From Wocania ichthyoenteri Th78 (GTDB lineage: Bacteria; Bacteroidota; Bacteroidia; Flavobacteriales; Flavobacteriaceae), in the NCBI RefSeq assembly GCF_000789235.1, contig NZ_KN525716.1:3454100-3518099 (forward strand): a stretch of 64,000 nt of DNA, read 5' to 3'. The position numbers and the translations under genes are program-made. The notes beneath the pieces are model-generated. The model ran no database searches. It was not told the origin of the DNA and worked only from the letters and a program-made list of their open reading frames with translations. Below, piece by piece: positions 9,472-18,176 of the stretch (position 1 is the stretch's first letter; every line of letters begins with the position of its first letter).

Positions 9472-9497
9472 ATTTTAAATTAAAAAACGAATCGTTA

Positions 9498-12400
9498 ATG
9501 ACTAAAAATAATATTGTTTCCCTCTTGGTAGCCATAAGTTTTAGTTTCCAAATTATGGCGCAACAGTCTGCCACTTATACAAGTAATTTGGTAGACTATC
9601 AAAAAGCTCTTTCACTATTTAATAATCAACAATATCTCGCTGCTCAATCATTGTTTAGAAGTATTAAAAAAGATGCAAAAGAAGACATTTTGCAGTCTGA
9701 TTGCGCCTATTACATAGCTAATTGTGCGGTAAGACTCAATCAACAATCAGCAGATCAGTTGGTAGAAAATTTTGTAAAAGATTATCCAACAAGTACAAAA
9801 CGAAATACCGCTTTTGTTGATGTCGCCGATTATTATTTTACAAACGGTAAATATCCACATGCCAGAAAATGGTACGATAAAGTAAATGAAGATGCACTTG
9901 CTAAAAAAGAAAAAGAAAAATTCAATTTTAATAATGGATATTCTGCCTTTGCGGTTAAACAATATAAAACCGCTAAAAAATATTTAACACGTGTTGAAAA
10001 CTCTCAAGAATACGGGGCGCAAGCAAAATATTACATAGGTTTTATGGCTTATGAAGGTGATGATTATGATAAAGCTAATGAGTATTTCGATCAAGTAAGC
10101 GACCAAGAACGTTACAAAGAAAAACTGTCTTATTATCAAGCAGATCTTCATTTTAAATTAGGGAAATTTGAAAAAGCTATCGAGTTAGCAAAAGAAAGAT
10201 TAGAAACTGGTGATGGCGCCGAAGTATCAGAGCTCTCAAAAATTATAGGTGAAAGTTATTTTAATTTAGAACAGTATGCTGAAGCGATTCCGTATTTAAC
10301 CGAATATAAAGGAAAAAAAGGAAAACGAGATAGAAATGCAAAGTGGAATAATACTGATTTCTACCAATTGGGTTATGCGTATTACAAACAAAAAAATTAC
10401 GAAAAAGCCATTTCAGAATTCAATAAAATTGTTGGTGGTAACAACGCTATTGCTCAAAATGCCTATTATCATTTAGGTGAAAGCTATATCAATTTAGATA
10501 AAAAACAAGAAGCTTTAAATGCCTTTAGATATGCATCGCAAATGAGTTTCGATTTAAAAATTCAAGAAGATGCGTGGTTAAATTATGCTAAAATTAGTTA
10601 TGAAATTGGTAATCCTTATCAGTCGGCACCGCAAGTTTTAGCAGGTTATTTAGATAAATATCCAGAAACTAATTATAAAGAGGAAGTTGAAACCCTTTTA
10701 ATTGACTCTTATATTACGTCTAAAAATTATAAAGAAGCACTAAAGTTATTAGAAGGTAAAAAGAGTTTTGAAAATAAGGTTGCGTATCAAAAAGTAGCAT
10801 TTTATAGAGGTATTGAGTTGTATAATGACACACAATATTTGGAGGCAGAATCTCTTTTCGATCAATCTTTAAGTGAACCAAGAGATCCAAAATATACAGC
10901 TAGAGCTACATTTTGGAAAGCCGAAGCGGATTATAATTTAACAAACTATGATGATGCTTTGATTGGTTTTAAGCAATTTGATGCAATAAGCAACGCATCA
11001 GAAACACCAGAGTTTTTTAATATCGATTATAATTTAGGATATACTTACTTCAAGCAAAAAAAATACGATCAATCTACTATTTATTTTAATCAGTTTGCAT
11101 CTCGTAGAGATGTAGATCGTGTAAGAGCAAACGATGCTTATTTAAGATTGGGCGACGGTTATTTTGTATCGAGTCAATATAACAATGCCATAAAAGCTTA
11201 CGAAAAAGCGATTGAAATGAATGAAATCGATTCAGATTATCCGTTTTTTCAAAAAGCAATTAGTGTGGGTTACATTGGGCAATCTTCAAAAAAAATAAAA
11301 GATTTAGAACAGTTTATTGAAACCTATCCGAAATCTAAATTACGTGACGATGCGATGTACGAATTAGGAAATTCATACGTAAAAGCAAACGAAAAAGATA
11401 AAGCGATGCAAATGTATAATCGTTTAAGTAGCGAATATAAAATGAGTTCTTTTGTCCCAAAAGCGTTGTTACGTCAAGGTTTGGTATATTATAATGATAG
11501 TGAAAATGAACAAGCATTAGGTAAATTTAAAAATGTAGCTAGAGATTATCCGGGAACGCCAGAAGCAATTCAGTCAGTTGCAACAGCACGTTTAATTTAT
11601 ATCGATTTAGGTCGCGTAGATGATTATGCACGTTGGGTAAAAACCTTAGATTATGTTGAGGTTACCGATGCCGATTTAGATAATGCGACTTACGAAGCTG
11701 CCGAAAAGCAATATTTAGATAATAATACAGATAAAGCTATCAAGCAATTTAATGGCTATTTAAATGAATTTCCTAACGGACTACATGCTTTACAAGCGCA
11801 CTTTTACGTCGCTCAGTTATATTACAAAAAAGATTTATTAGCTAACGCAGCACCACATTATAAATATATTGTTGAAGCATCGCAAAGCGAATATACCGAA
11901 GAAGCTTTATCGCGTTTATCGCAACATTATTTAGAAAGTAAAAGCTGGAATCAAGCCATTCCGTTATTATTACGATTAGAGCAAGAAGCAAACTTCCCCC
12001 AAAACGTGGTATTTGCACAGTCTAATTTAATGAAAGCTAATTATCAATTAGAAAATTATAATGAAGCGGTGTCTTATGCCGAAAAAGTACTAACAAATTC
12101 AAAAATTGATAATAAAATTAAAAGTGATGCGCATATTATAATTGCACGTTCTGCTATTAAAACTGGCGATGAGGATCGAGCCAAAACTGCTTATGCTAAA
12201 GTAGAAAAAGTTGCTACTGGCGAAATGGCAGCAGAGGCATTGTATTATAATGCTTATTATAAGCATAAAGAAGGTAAGCATGCAGCATCAAATAAATCGG
12301 TTCAAAAATTAGCTAAAGATTTTTCAGGCTATAAATATTATAGTGCCAAAGGGTTAGTGCTTATGGCTAAGAATTATTATGCTTTAAATGATGCGTTTCA

Positions 12401-12539
12401 AGCAACTTACATATTGGAAAGTGTTATTGAAAATTTCGCTGAATTTGATGATGTTGTAACCGAAGCAAAAGAAGAATTACGTCAAATAAAAGCTGAAGAA
12501 GCCAAAACAAATTCATCAATCGAAGCCGAAGAAAACTAG
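9498..12539 (+). CDS. Large exported tetratricopeptide-repeat protein
   Basis: This 1013-residue protein has an N-terminal signal peptide (about residues 1-21, ending MAQ) and is otherwise built of TPR-like helical hairpins from about residue 30 to 1000. Repeats with the pattern Y..G..Y....Y..A...F are visible all along (for example YQLGYAYYKQKNYEKAISEF and AIAQNAYYHLGESYINLDKK). Such proteins are periplasmic or outer-membrane scaffolds. The following gene encodes a beta-barrel, 139 bases on with only a weak terminator between, so the two may work together. No enzymatic motif is present. A role in envelope assembly is inference only. Confidence 0.85.
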   Translation: MTKNNIVSLLVAISFSFQIMAQQSATYTSNLVDYQKALSLFNNQQYLAAQSLFRSIKKDAKEDILQSDCAYYIANCAVRLNQQSADQLVENFVKDYPTSTKRNTAFVDVADYYFTNGKYPHARKWYDKVNEDALAKKEKEKFNFNNGYSAFAVKQYKTAKKYLTRVENSQEYGAQAKYYIGFMAYEGDDYDKANEYFDQVSDQERYKEKLSYYQADLHFKLGKFEKAIELAKERLETGDGAEVSELSKIIGESYFNLEQYAEAIPYLTEYKGKKGKRDRNAKWNNTDFYQLGYAYYKQKNYEKAISEFNKIVGGNNAIAQNAYYHLGESYINLDKKQEALNAFRYASQMSFDLKIQEDAWLNYAKISYEIGNPYQSAPQVLAGYLDKYPETNYKEEVETLLIDSYITSKNYKEALKLLEGKKSFENKVAYQKVAFYRGIELYNDTQYLEAESLFDQSLSEPRDPKYTARATFWKAEADYNLTNYDDALIGFKQFDAISNASETPEFFNIDYNLGYTYFKQKKYDQSTIYFNQFASRRDVDRVRANDAYLRLGDGYFVSSQYNNAIKAYEKAIEMNEIDSDYPFFQKAISVGYIGQSSKKIKDLEQFIETYPKSKLRDDAMYELGNSYVKANEKDKAMQMYNRLSSEYKMSSFVPKALLRQGLVYYNDSENEQALGKFKNVARDYPGTPEAIQSVATARLIYIDLGRVDDYARWVKTLDYVEVTDADLDNATYEAAEKQYLDNNTDKAIKQFNGYLNEFPNGLHALQAHFYVAQLYYKKDLLANAAPHYKYIVEASQSEYTEEALSRLSQHYLESKSWNQAIPLLLRLEQEANFPQNVVFAQSNLMKANYQLENYNEAVSYAEKVLTNSKIDNKIKSDAHIIIARSAIKTGDEDRAKTAYAKVEKVATGEMAAEALYYNAYYKHKEGKHAASNKSVQKLAKDFSGYKYYSAKGLVLMAKNYYALNDAFQATYILESVIENFAEFDDVVTEAKEELRQIKAEEAKTNSSIEAEEN

Positions 12540-12576
12540 AAAAAGTATGCAATTTTCAGTCTCAGTATTCAGTCCC

Positions 12577-12601
12577 ACTGTAACTGAAATTTACAGTTTT
12601 T
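12577..12601 (+). terminator. Weak hairpin after the TPR gene
   Basis: A 7-bp stem (12577-12583 with 12591-12597) with a 7-nt loop is followed by about four T. It is AT-rich and lies in a stretch of cagt/cagtattcag-like repeats, so it may be a repeat remnant rather than an efficient terminator. Confidence 0.35.
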
Positions 12602-12678
12602 AGAATTGAAATTTAAACAAATATTAGTGAATTCGTGGCGAAAAAATCGTCAATCATAAATCAAAAAAATCAAAACCT

Positions 12679-14406
12679 ATGCGAAAGCACACAAAATATA
12701 TTTTATTAGCCATTGTAACGTTAAGTGTAACAACTGTTTTCTCCCAAAACAGAAAAAACGATACCATCAATACAGGTGTTATAGATGTAGTAAAACCTTA
12801 TACACCATCAATTTCTGATGCTTTTAAAGTAAAAGAAATTCCATCGATAGATGATGAAGAAACAGCGACAAAAAAAGAAATTAAGTACAACATTTTTTCA
12901 TTTCCAGTGGCTTCAACATTTACACCTGCAAAAGGAAAGGCAGCTGTAGTTGAAAAAGCCAAACCTGTTAAATTATATGATAATTATGCCACTTTAGGTT
13001 TTGGAACCTATACTACTATTTTAGGAGAAGTGTATTTGAATCATGCTATAAGTAGAACCGAAAGTGTTGGTGGTTATGTTAGTCATCATTCATCACAAGG
13101 CGGTATTGAAGGTTTGTCATTTGATGATAATTTTTCAACGACTAAAATTAATGCAAATTATTCAAGTCGATTACGGGATTTAGCGTGGAATGTAGAAGGT
13201 GGCTTTCAACAACAAATGTATAATTGGTATGGTGTGCCAGAATCTCAATTAACGCAAGCACAAGCTAATAATATTGAAGTAGAGCATTCGTTTTATAGCG
13301 CACATTTTGGAGGTGATATTACATTCGAAAATACTTATATTAATTCTGGAAGTTTCTTTTTTAGACGTTTTGGAGATAATCAAGGTTCAGGTGAAAATAG
13401 GTTTATAGCTAAAGCGAAAATCGATATACCAATTAACGGAGAAGAAATTTCAACCGACTTTAAATTCGATTATATAAACGGAACATTCGATAGAAATTAT
13501 ACTTCAAATAATGAATTAAGACACGGTAATTTTCAAATAGGAGTTTCTCCAACATATCAATTAAAAGAAGATGATTTAACGGTTAATTTGGGCGTTTCAG
13601 TATCCTATTTAAGAGATTCTGAAACTAAGGAAAACAACATTTATTTATATCCAAATATAACCGCAACGTATAGATTGGTTAACGATGTATTAATTGCTTA
13701 CGGTGGTATTCAAGGAGAGTTGATTCAAAATTCATATCATGGGTTTGCAACTGAAAATCCGTTTGTATCACCAACTTTAGTAGTTATGCCAACCGATCAA
13801 CAATACAATGCCTATATTGGTTTAAAAGGAAAGCTATCAAGTAACATGAGTTATAATATAAGCGGGCGATATTTAGCTGATAGGAACAAAGCATTGTTTA
13901 GAAATAATGAAATTACCTTAACAAATGAAAATTACACTTACGGAAATTCTTTTGGAATGGTGTATGATGATGTGGATACCTTTGGCGTTGCAGGGGAAAT
14001 AAACATTGATGTAAACAGAAATTTTAAATTAGGACTGAAAGCTGAATATTTTAAATATACAACAGATACTGAGGCTGAAGCGTGGAATTTGCCAGATGTA
14101 AAAGGTTCACTATTTTTGGATTATCAAATAAACGAACATTGGTTTGCAGGAGCCAACCTAATTTATACAGGAGAACGTAAAGATCAGTTTTTCTTAAATG
14201 ATGGCATGACAGCTACTACGCCATTCACCATGGTTTTAGATAGTTTTTTTGATGCTAATGCACATTTGGGGTATCATATAAATGATAAAATTTCGGTGTT
14301 TGCAAAAGCTAATAATATTAATAATAAAGCATATCAGCGTTGGCAAAATTTTCCAGTACAAAGCATTCAGTTTTTAGCTGGTGCTACTTTTAAGTTTGAT
14401 TTCTAA
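12679..14406 (+). CDS. Plugless TonB-receptor-like outer membrane beta-barrel
   Basis: This 575-residue protein has a signal peptide (about residues 1-22, ending FSQ), a short periplasmic segment with VIDVVKPYTPSISDAFKVKE, then a barrel of alternating amphipathic strands. It ends in an aromatic outer-membrane signature (GATFKFDF), as in TonB-dependent receptors. The N-terminal plug domain is absent, since the barrel begins by about residue 100. The Trp-Phe-x-x-Gly-Ala-Asn-like strands and the final KANNINNKAYQRW segment resemble the C-terminal half of TonB receptors. It follows the TPR gene on the same strand. Without a plug, active TonB-linked import is doubtful, and a structural or assembly role with the TPR protein is possible. 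Confidence 0.8.
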   Translation: MRKHTKYILLAIVTLSVTTVFSQNRKNDTINTGVIDVVKPYTPSISDAFKVKEIPSIDDEETATKKEIKYNIFSFPVASTFTPAKGKAAVVEKAKPVKLYDNYATLGFGTYTTILGEVYLNHAISRTESVGGYVSHHSSQGGIEGLSFDDNFSTTKINANYSSRLRDLAWNVEGGFQQQMYNWYGVPESQLTQAQANNIEVEHSFYSAHFGGDITFENTYINSGSFFFRRFGDNQGSGENRFIAKAKIDIPINGEEISTDFKFDYINGTFDRNYTSNNELRHGNFQIGVSPTYQLKEDDLTVNLGVSVSYLRDSETKENNIYLYPNITATYRLVNDVLIAYGGIQGELIQNSYHGFATENPFVSPTLVVMPTDQQYNAYIGLKGKLSSNMSYNISGRYLADRNKALFRNNEITLTNENYTYGNSFGMVYDDVDTFGVAGEINIDVNRNFKLGLKAEYFKYTTDTEAEAWNLPDVKGSLFLDYQINEHWFAGANLIYTGERKDQFFLNDGMTATTPFTMVLDSFFDANAHLGYHINDKISVFAKANNINNKAYQRWQNFPVQSIQFLAGATFKFDF

Positions 14407-14440
14407 CGTCATTACGAGGAGTGCAACGACGCGGTAATCT
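14407..14440. repeat. Dispersed palindromic repeat, cgtcat...ggtaatct family
   Basis: A single copy of the commonest short repeat in the window. It starts cgtcattacgagg and ends gacgcggtaatct. It lies immediately after the barrel gene stop, before DUF1287. Related copies are at 15.75, 19.18, 41.16, 46.17, 48.34 and 49.67-49.91 kb. Confidence 0.75.
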
Positions 14441-14463
14441 TTAAAATTGAAACTTATACTTAT

Positions 14464-15042
14464 ATGGAAAAACTACTTTTCATACTATCCTTATCTTTCA
14501 ATCTTTGCATTTCACAAAGTAAAGTTCAAGTATTAAACCTTTCTGAAGCAGCACTAGAATTAACAAACCAAAAAGTAACTTACGACCCAAGTTATTTTTC
14601 AATCGATTATCCAAATGGCGATGTACCAAATGATAAAGGTGTTTGTACCGATGTTATAATTAGAGCATACAGAAAACTGGGTATCGATTTACAAAAGGAA
14701 GTCCATGAAGATATGAAGGCTAACTTTAATGTGTATCCTAAAATATGGGGTTTAAAATCTACCGATAAAAATATCGACCACAGACGCGTTCCTAATTTAA
14801 TGACTTATTTTGAGCGACAAAATGTAGACAAACCCATCACCAAAAATGCAAACGATTATAAACCTGGAGATGTGGTTTGTTGGAATTTAAGAGGAGCAAC
14901 AACACATATTGGTATTGTGGTTAATAAAAAATCAAAAGATGGTAAACGCAACTTAATTGTCCATAATATTGGTGCAGGTCAGGTTTTAGAGGATTTCTTA
15001 TTTGATTTTAAAATTATTGGGCATTATCGGTTTAACCTTTAA
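14464..15042 (+). CDS. DUF1287 family secreted protein (NlpC/P60-like)
   Basis: This 192-residue protein has an N-terminal signal peptide (about residues 1-18, ending CIS-Q) and a single DUF1287 domain. It contains the DKGVCTDVIIRAYRKLG segment with a likely nucleophilic Cys, DPSYFSIDYPNGDVP before it, and GDVVCWNLRGATTHIGIVV with the partner His. The domain is related by fold to NlpC/P60 Cys peptidases and amidases, so peptidoglycan or amide hydrolysis in the periplasm is plausible but unproven. It is downstream of the barrel gene, separated by a dispersed repeat, and convergent with the methyltransferase gene two bases away. Confidence 0.85.
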   Translation: MEKLLFILSLSFNLCISQSKVQVLNLSEAALELTNQKVTYDPSYFSIDYPNGDVPNDKGVCTDVIIRAYRKLGIDLQKEVHEDMKANFNVYPKIWGLKSTDKNIDHRRVPNLMTYFERQNVDKPITKNANDYKPGDVVCWNLRGATTHIGIVVNKKSKDGKRNLIVHNIGAGQVLEDFLFDFKIIGHYRFNL

Positions 15043-15044
15043 GC

Positions 15045-15740
15045 TTAACTCAACCGCGCCAAATAATCAAAATGATCACCTTCTAAAATCAATTCACATT
15101 TAAGTCCCACAGAAGTACATACGGTTAGTAGCATATTAAAATCTAAATACAACCATTTCATTGGTAATTCTTTTTCGCCTTTATAACTCAAAAAATAATC
15201 GAGTTCACCATAGTAGTTTGCATTCATATCTTGCCAAAAACCACCATCTTCATCTTCGTACATATATTTAATATCCGACGAATCGATTAAAATTTGCCCG
15301 TTTGGTTTTAAAAGACATTTTATATGAGATAAGTGTTTTGAAACTTGTGATAACTCTTGAAAAATGCCTGTACCATTCATTAATAATAAAATGGTATCAA
15401 ACTTATCGGTTTCATCTAAAATATTTTTTATTTCAGCATGTAAAATACCACGTTGTTTCACAACTTTAATAGCACCTTTTGATATATCGATGGCTTTTAC
15501 TTTTAACCCTTTTTCTTGTAAATACAAACTATGATTTCCTGCACCACATCCCACATCTAAAACCGTACCTTTTACTAATTTAAGCGCTTTTTGTTCCAAT
15601 TTTGGCATCTCTTTAAAACCGCGAAACAAATAAGGCAGAGGCAATGCATCATCATCAGAAATATTGGTTGAAGTCATAATATCTTCGGTGTAATCTCCGT
15701 TTTGATAATCTAATAAAGCGTTCCCGAAAAGGTCTTTCAT
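15045..15740 (-). CDS. Class I SAM-dependent methyltransferase
   Basis: This 231-residue Rossmann methyltransferase has motif I GTVLDVGCGAGNHSLYL (near residue 60), an acidic motif II (VKAIDIS), motif IV region FDTILLLMNGTGIF and ILIDSSDIKYMYEDEDGG after it. The short N-terminus mentions a DALPLPYLFRGFKEMPKLEQ segment common to a Bacteroidota-specific group. The substrate is unknown and may be a small molecule, since no RNA-binding domain is present. It is convergent with DUF1287, and its start faces a paired dispersed repeat. Confidence 0.85.
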   Translation of the reverse strand: MKDLFGNALLDYQNGDYTEDIMTSTNISDDDALPLPYLFRGFKEMPKLEQKALKLVKGTVLDVGCGAGNHSLYLQEKGLKVKAIDISKGAIKVVKQRGILHAEIKNILDETDKFDTILLLMNGTGIFQELSQVSKHLSHIKCLLKPNGQILIDSSDIKYMYEDEDGGFWQDMNANYYGELDYFLSYKGEKELPMKWLYLDFNMLLTVCTSVGLKCELILEGDHFDYLARLS

Positions 15741-15747
15741 ATTTTAC

Positions 15748-15839
15748 GTCATTGCGAGACTTTTTTAAGTCGTGGCAATCTGTTAGTTAAGTGTTTCAAT
15801 TTTAAAGATTACTTCAGTCATACTTTCCTCGTTATGACG
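15748..15839. repeat. Head-to-head pair of dispersed repeats (BIME-like)
   Basis: One copy (cgtcattgcgaga...gtggcaatct, 15748-15782) faces an inverted copy ending ctcgttatgacg at 15839, making a 92-base unit with matching termini. It fills the divergent gap between the methyltransferase and the Cys-cluster gene. A unit of the same design and nearly the same length (93 bases) lies at 46167-46259. Confidence 0.75.
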
Positions 15840-15846
15840 AAAATAG

Positions 15847-15854
15847 TATTTTTA
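15847..15854 (+). promoter_or_regulatory. Candidate -7 element, near-leaderless start
   Basis: TATTTTTA differs from TAnnTTTG at the last base and lies only four bases before the ATG at 15859. The same four-base spacing is seen upstream of rlmD and the Bcr/CflA gene, suggesting mRNAs that begin at or next to the start codon. Confidence 0.35.
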
Positions 15855-15858
15855 CACC

Positions 15859-16353
15859 ATGCAAGACATCATAAATAATCTTCCAAAGTTCGCCAAAGAT
15901 AAGCATAACGAAAACAAAAAATTCTTCGCTAAGCTAAAAAAGAAACCACCTAAAAATTTAGATTATGTCATGCAAGAATTGCACGAAACAGAGTTTGAAA
16001 AAACCGATTGCTTAACCTGTGCAAATTGCTGTAAAACCACTGGCCCATTGTTTACAGATAAAGATATTGATAGAATATCGAAACATTTTAAACAAAAACC
16101 ACAACAATTTATAAATCAGTATTTGCGAATTGACGAGGATAATGATTATGTTTTACAAACTGTTCCGTGTACGTTTTTAGGCACAGATAATTATTGCTCA
16201 ATTTATGAAGTGCGACCAAAAGCATGCAGGGAATTTCCACATACCGATAGAAAAAAGTTTCAGCAAATTTCTAATCTCACCCTAAAAAATGTAGCGATGT
16301 GTCCTGCAGCTTTTAATATTGTTGAGGAAATGAAAAAAAGAGTTAAGCTTTAA
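15859..16353 (+). CDS. YkgJ-family cysteine-cluster protein
   Basis: This 164-residue protein has the CxxCxxCC motif of the YkgJ/UPF0153 family (CLTCANCC, residues 51-58). Further conserved Cys residues follow in VPCTFLGTDNYCSIYEVRP and KACREFPH, together forming a likely zinc or Fe-S site. The motif order and spacing are complete. The function of the family is not settled. The start at 15859 is supported by the adjacent promoter-like element. It is followed 42 bases later by a sterol-desaturase-like gene on the same strand. Confidence 0.9.
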   Translation: MQDIINNLPKFAKDKHNENKKFFAKLKKKPPKNLDYVMQELHETEFEKTDCLTCANCCKTTGPLFTDKDIDRISKHFKQKPQQFINQYLRIDEDNDYVLQTVPCTFLGTDNYCSIYEVRPKACREFPHTDRKKFQQISNLTLKNVAMCPAAFNIVEEMKKRVKL

Positions 16354-16394
16354 CTTATAACTTTTCATTATATTTAATATCTAAATTCTTCCTA

Positions 16395-17231
16395 TTGGAA
16401 ACTTTATTGCAATATTTTGAAACTATTCCTCCGCTACATCGGGGACTAATAATTGTTGGAGGTTTAACTTTTTTCTGGCTTTTAGAAGGTGCGATGCCTT
16501 TGTTTAATTTCAATTATAAAAAATGGAAGCATGCCGTTCCCAACATATTTTTTACCATAACTACTATACTTGTTAATTTACCTATGGCATTTCTTTTATT
16601 AATGTCTGCAGATTGGGCAATCGCCAATAATTTCGGAATTTTAAATTGGTTACCAGACATGTCTTTGGGATTATATATTCTTTTAGGAGTGTTTTTAATG
16701 GATTTTTTCGGAGCCTATTTACCCCATTTAATTGAGCATAAAGTACCACCGTTGTGGATGGTGCATTTGGTACACCATTCCGATCATAAAGTGGATGCTA
16801 CAACGGCTAACAGACACCATCCCATTGAGAGTATTATTCGTTACACATTTACGTTAATTGGTGTTATAGTTATAGGTGCACCAATTGGAATAGTTATGTT
16901 GTATCAGTCCTTATCAATTGTTGCTACACAGTTTAGTCATTCAAATATTAAGCTACCAAAAAAGGTTGACAAGTTAATAAGTTATGTGTTAGTATCTCCA
17001 GATATGCACAAGGTGCATCATCACTATAAAATGCCCTATACAGATTCTAATTACGGCAATATCTTTTCGATTTGGGATAGACTGTTAGGTACGTATATGG
17101 AATTAGATACAGATAAAATTGTTTATGGAGTTGATGTATTTCCAGATGAAAAAGAAAATAGTAATATTAAAGACTTGTTGAAACAACCGTTTCAAAAATA
17201 TAGAAAACCAACATCCAAATTAGATGATTAA
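16395..17231 (+). CDS. Sterol desaturase / fatty acid hydroxylase family protein
   Basis: This 278-residue membrane di-iron enzyme contains the full His-cluster set HLIEH, HLVHHSDH, NRHHP and HKVHHHY, placed between four or so hydrophobic helices. Family members hydroxylate or desaturate lipid chains or carotenoids; the substrate here is unknown. The start is a TTG at 16395: the first ATG would fall inside helix 1 and remove conserved residues. The 3' end overlaps the GDPD gene by eight bases, so the two are very likely co-transcribed, which hints at a joint role in membrane lipid remodelling. Confidence 0.88.
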   Translation: METLLQYFETIPPLHRGLIIVGGLTFFWLLEGAMPLFNFNYKKWKHAVPNIFFTITTILVNLPMAFLLLMSADWAIANNFGILNWLPDMSLGLYILLGVFLMDFFGAYLPHLIEHKVPPLWMVHLVHHSDHKVDATTANRHHPIESIIRYTFTLIGVIVIGAPIGIVMLYQSLSIVATQFSHSNIKLPKKVDKLISYVLVSPDMHKVHHHYKMPYTDSNYGNIFSIWDRLLGTYMELDTDKIVYGVDVFPDEKENSNIKDLLKQPFQKYRKPTSKLDD

Positions 17232-18102
17232 TAAGTCTAGATTTATTTTAATTTTCTTTTTTTGTAATTTTCTTATGAATTGTAACGAATCAAAAACTAT
17301 AGATATTCAAGGACATCGAGGTTGTCGTGGTTTGATGCCAGAAAATACCATTGAAGCTTTTAAAAAAGCCATCGAATTAGGCGTGCATACTTTAGAGTTA
17401 GATGTAGCAGTTTCAAAAAATAATATAGTAGTGGTTTCTCATGAACCGTTTATGAGTAGAACTATTTGTTTGGATGTGGAAGGTATAGAAATACCTAAAA
17501 AAGATGATAAAAAATACAATCTATATCAAATGACTTTTGATAGTATTAAGCAATTTGATTGCGGCACAAAACAACACCCTAAGTACCCAAATCAACAAAA
17601 AATAAAAACCTATAAACCTTCATTGGATGAGGTTATAAAAATTTCAAAACAGTTAAACTCGAAAATTAGGTTTAATATTGAAATTAAATTTAAGCCAGAA
17701 TATGAAGGTGTTTTTACACCAAACCCGAAAGTTTTTGTGAGTTTAGTTTTAGATGTTGTTAATAAAAATAACATATTTAATGAAACCAATTTACAGAGTT
17801 TCGATTTAAATATTTTAGAAGAAATTAAAAAGCAGTCTCCTAAAATGAAAGTAGCACTTTTGGTTGGTATAGAAGATGATATTTGGAGTAAAATAGCATC
17901 GATGAGTTATTTACCAGAAATTGTAAGTCCGTATTACAAACTTTTAGATTCTAAAATCGTTAGAAATTTACAGGCTGAAAACTTTAAAGTCATTCCGTGG
18001 ACGATCAATAATAAAACTGATATGCAACAGATGATTGATTTTAAAGTAGATGGAATTATTACAGATTACCCAGATAGATTAATCCAAATTATTAATAAAT
18101 AA
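17224..18102 (+). CDS. Glycerophosphodiester phosphodiesterase family lipoprotein
   Basis: This 292-residue TIM-barrel phosphodiesterase has a lipoprotein signal ending FLMNC (Cys about residue 20), so it is probably anchored on the periplasmic side. GDPD motifs are QGHRGCRGLMPENTIEAF, LELDVAVSKNNIVVVSHEP and IPWTINNKTDM...DGIITDYPDRL. It releases glycerol 3-phosphate and an alcohol from glycerophosphodiesters, linking it to phospholipid turnover. It overlaps the upstream sterol-desaturase-like gene by eight bases, indicating translational coupling. A weak hairpin with a nine-T run follows at 18104-18133. Confidence 0.92.
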   Translation: MINKSRFILIFFFCNFLMNCNESKTIDIQGHRGCRGLMPENTIEAFKKAIELGVHTLELDVAVSKNNIVVVSHEPFMSRTICLDVEGIEIPKKDDKKYNLYQMTFDSIKQFDCGTKQHPKYPNQQKIKTYKPSLDEVIKISKQLNSKIRFNIEIKFKPEYEGVFTPNPKVFVSLVLDVVNKNNIFNETNLQSFDLNILEEIKKQSPKMKVALLVGIEDDIWSKIASMSYLPEIVSPYYKLLDSKIVRNLQAENFKVIPWTINNKTDMQQMIDFKVDGIITDYPDRLIQIINK

Positions 18103-18103
18103 C

Positions 18104-18133
18104 AGTCACTTAGAGTGATTCCGATTTTTTTTT
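18104..18133 (+). terminator. Candidate terminator after GDPD
   Basis: A 7-bp stem including one G-U pair (18104-18110 with 18114-18120) is followed after four bases by nine T (18125-18133). The gap between stem and T-run weakens the call. It lies in the convergent gap before the NamZ-type gene. Confidence 0.4.
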
Positions 18134-18176
18134 ATTGGAATTGTACTTCGGCAAGCTCAGCTGAACTATAGAGAAG

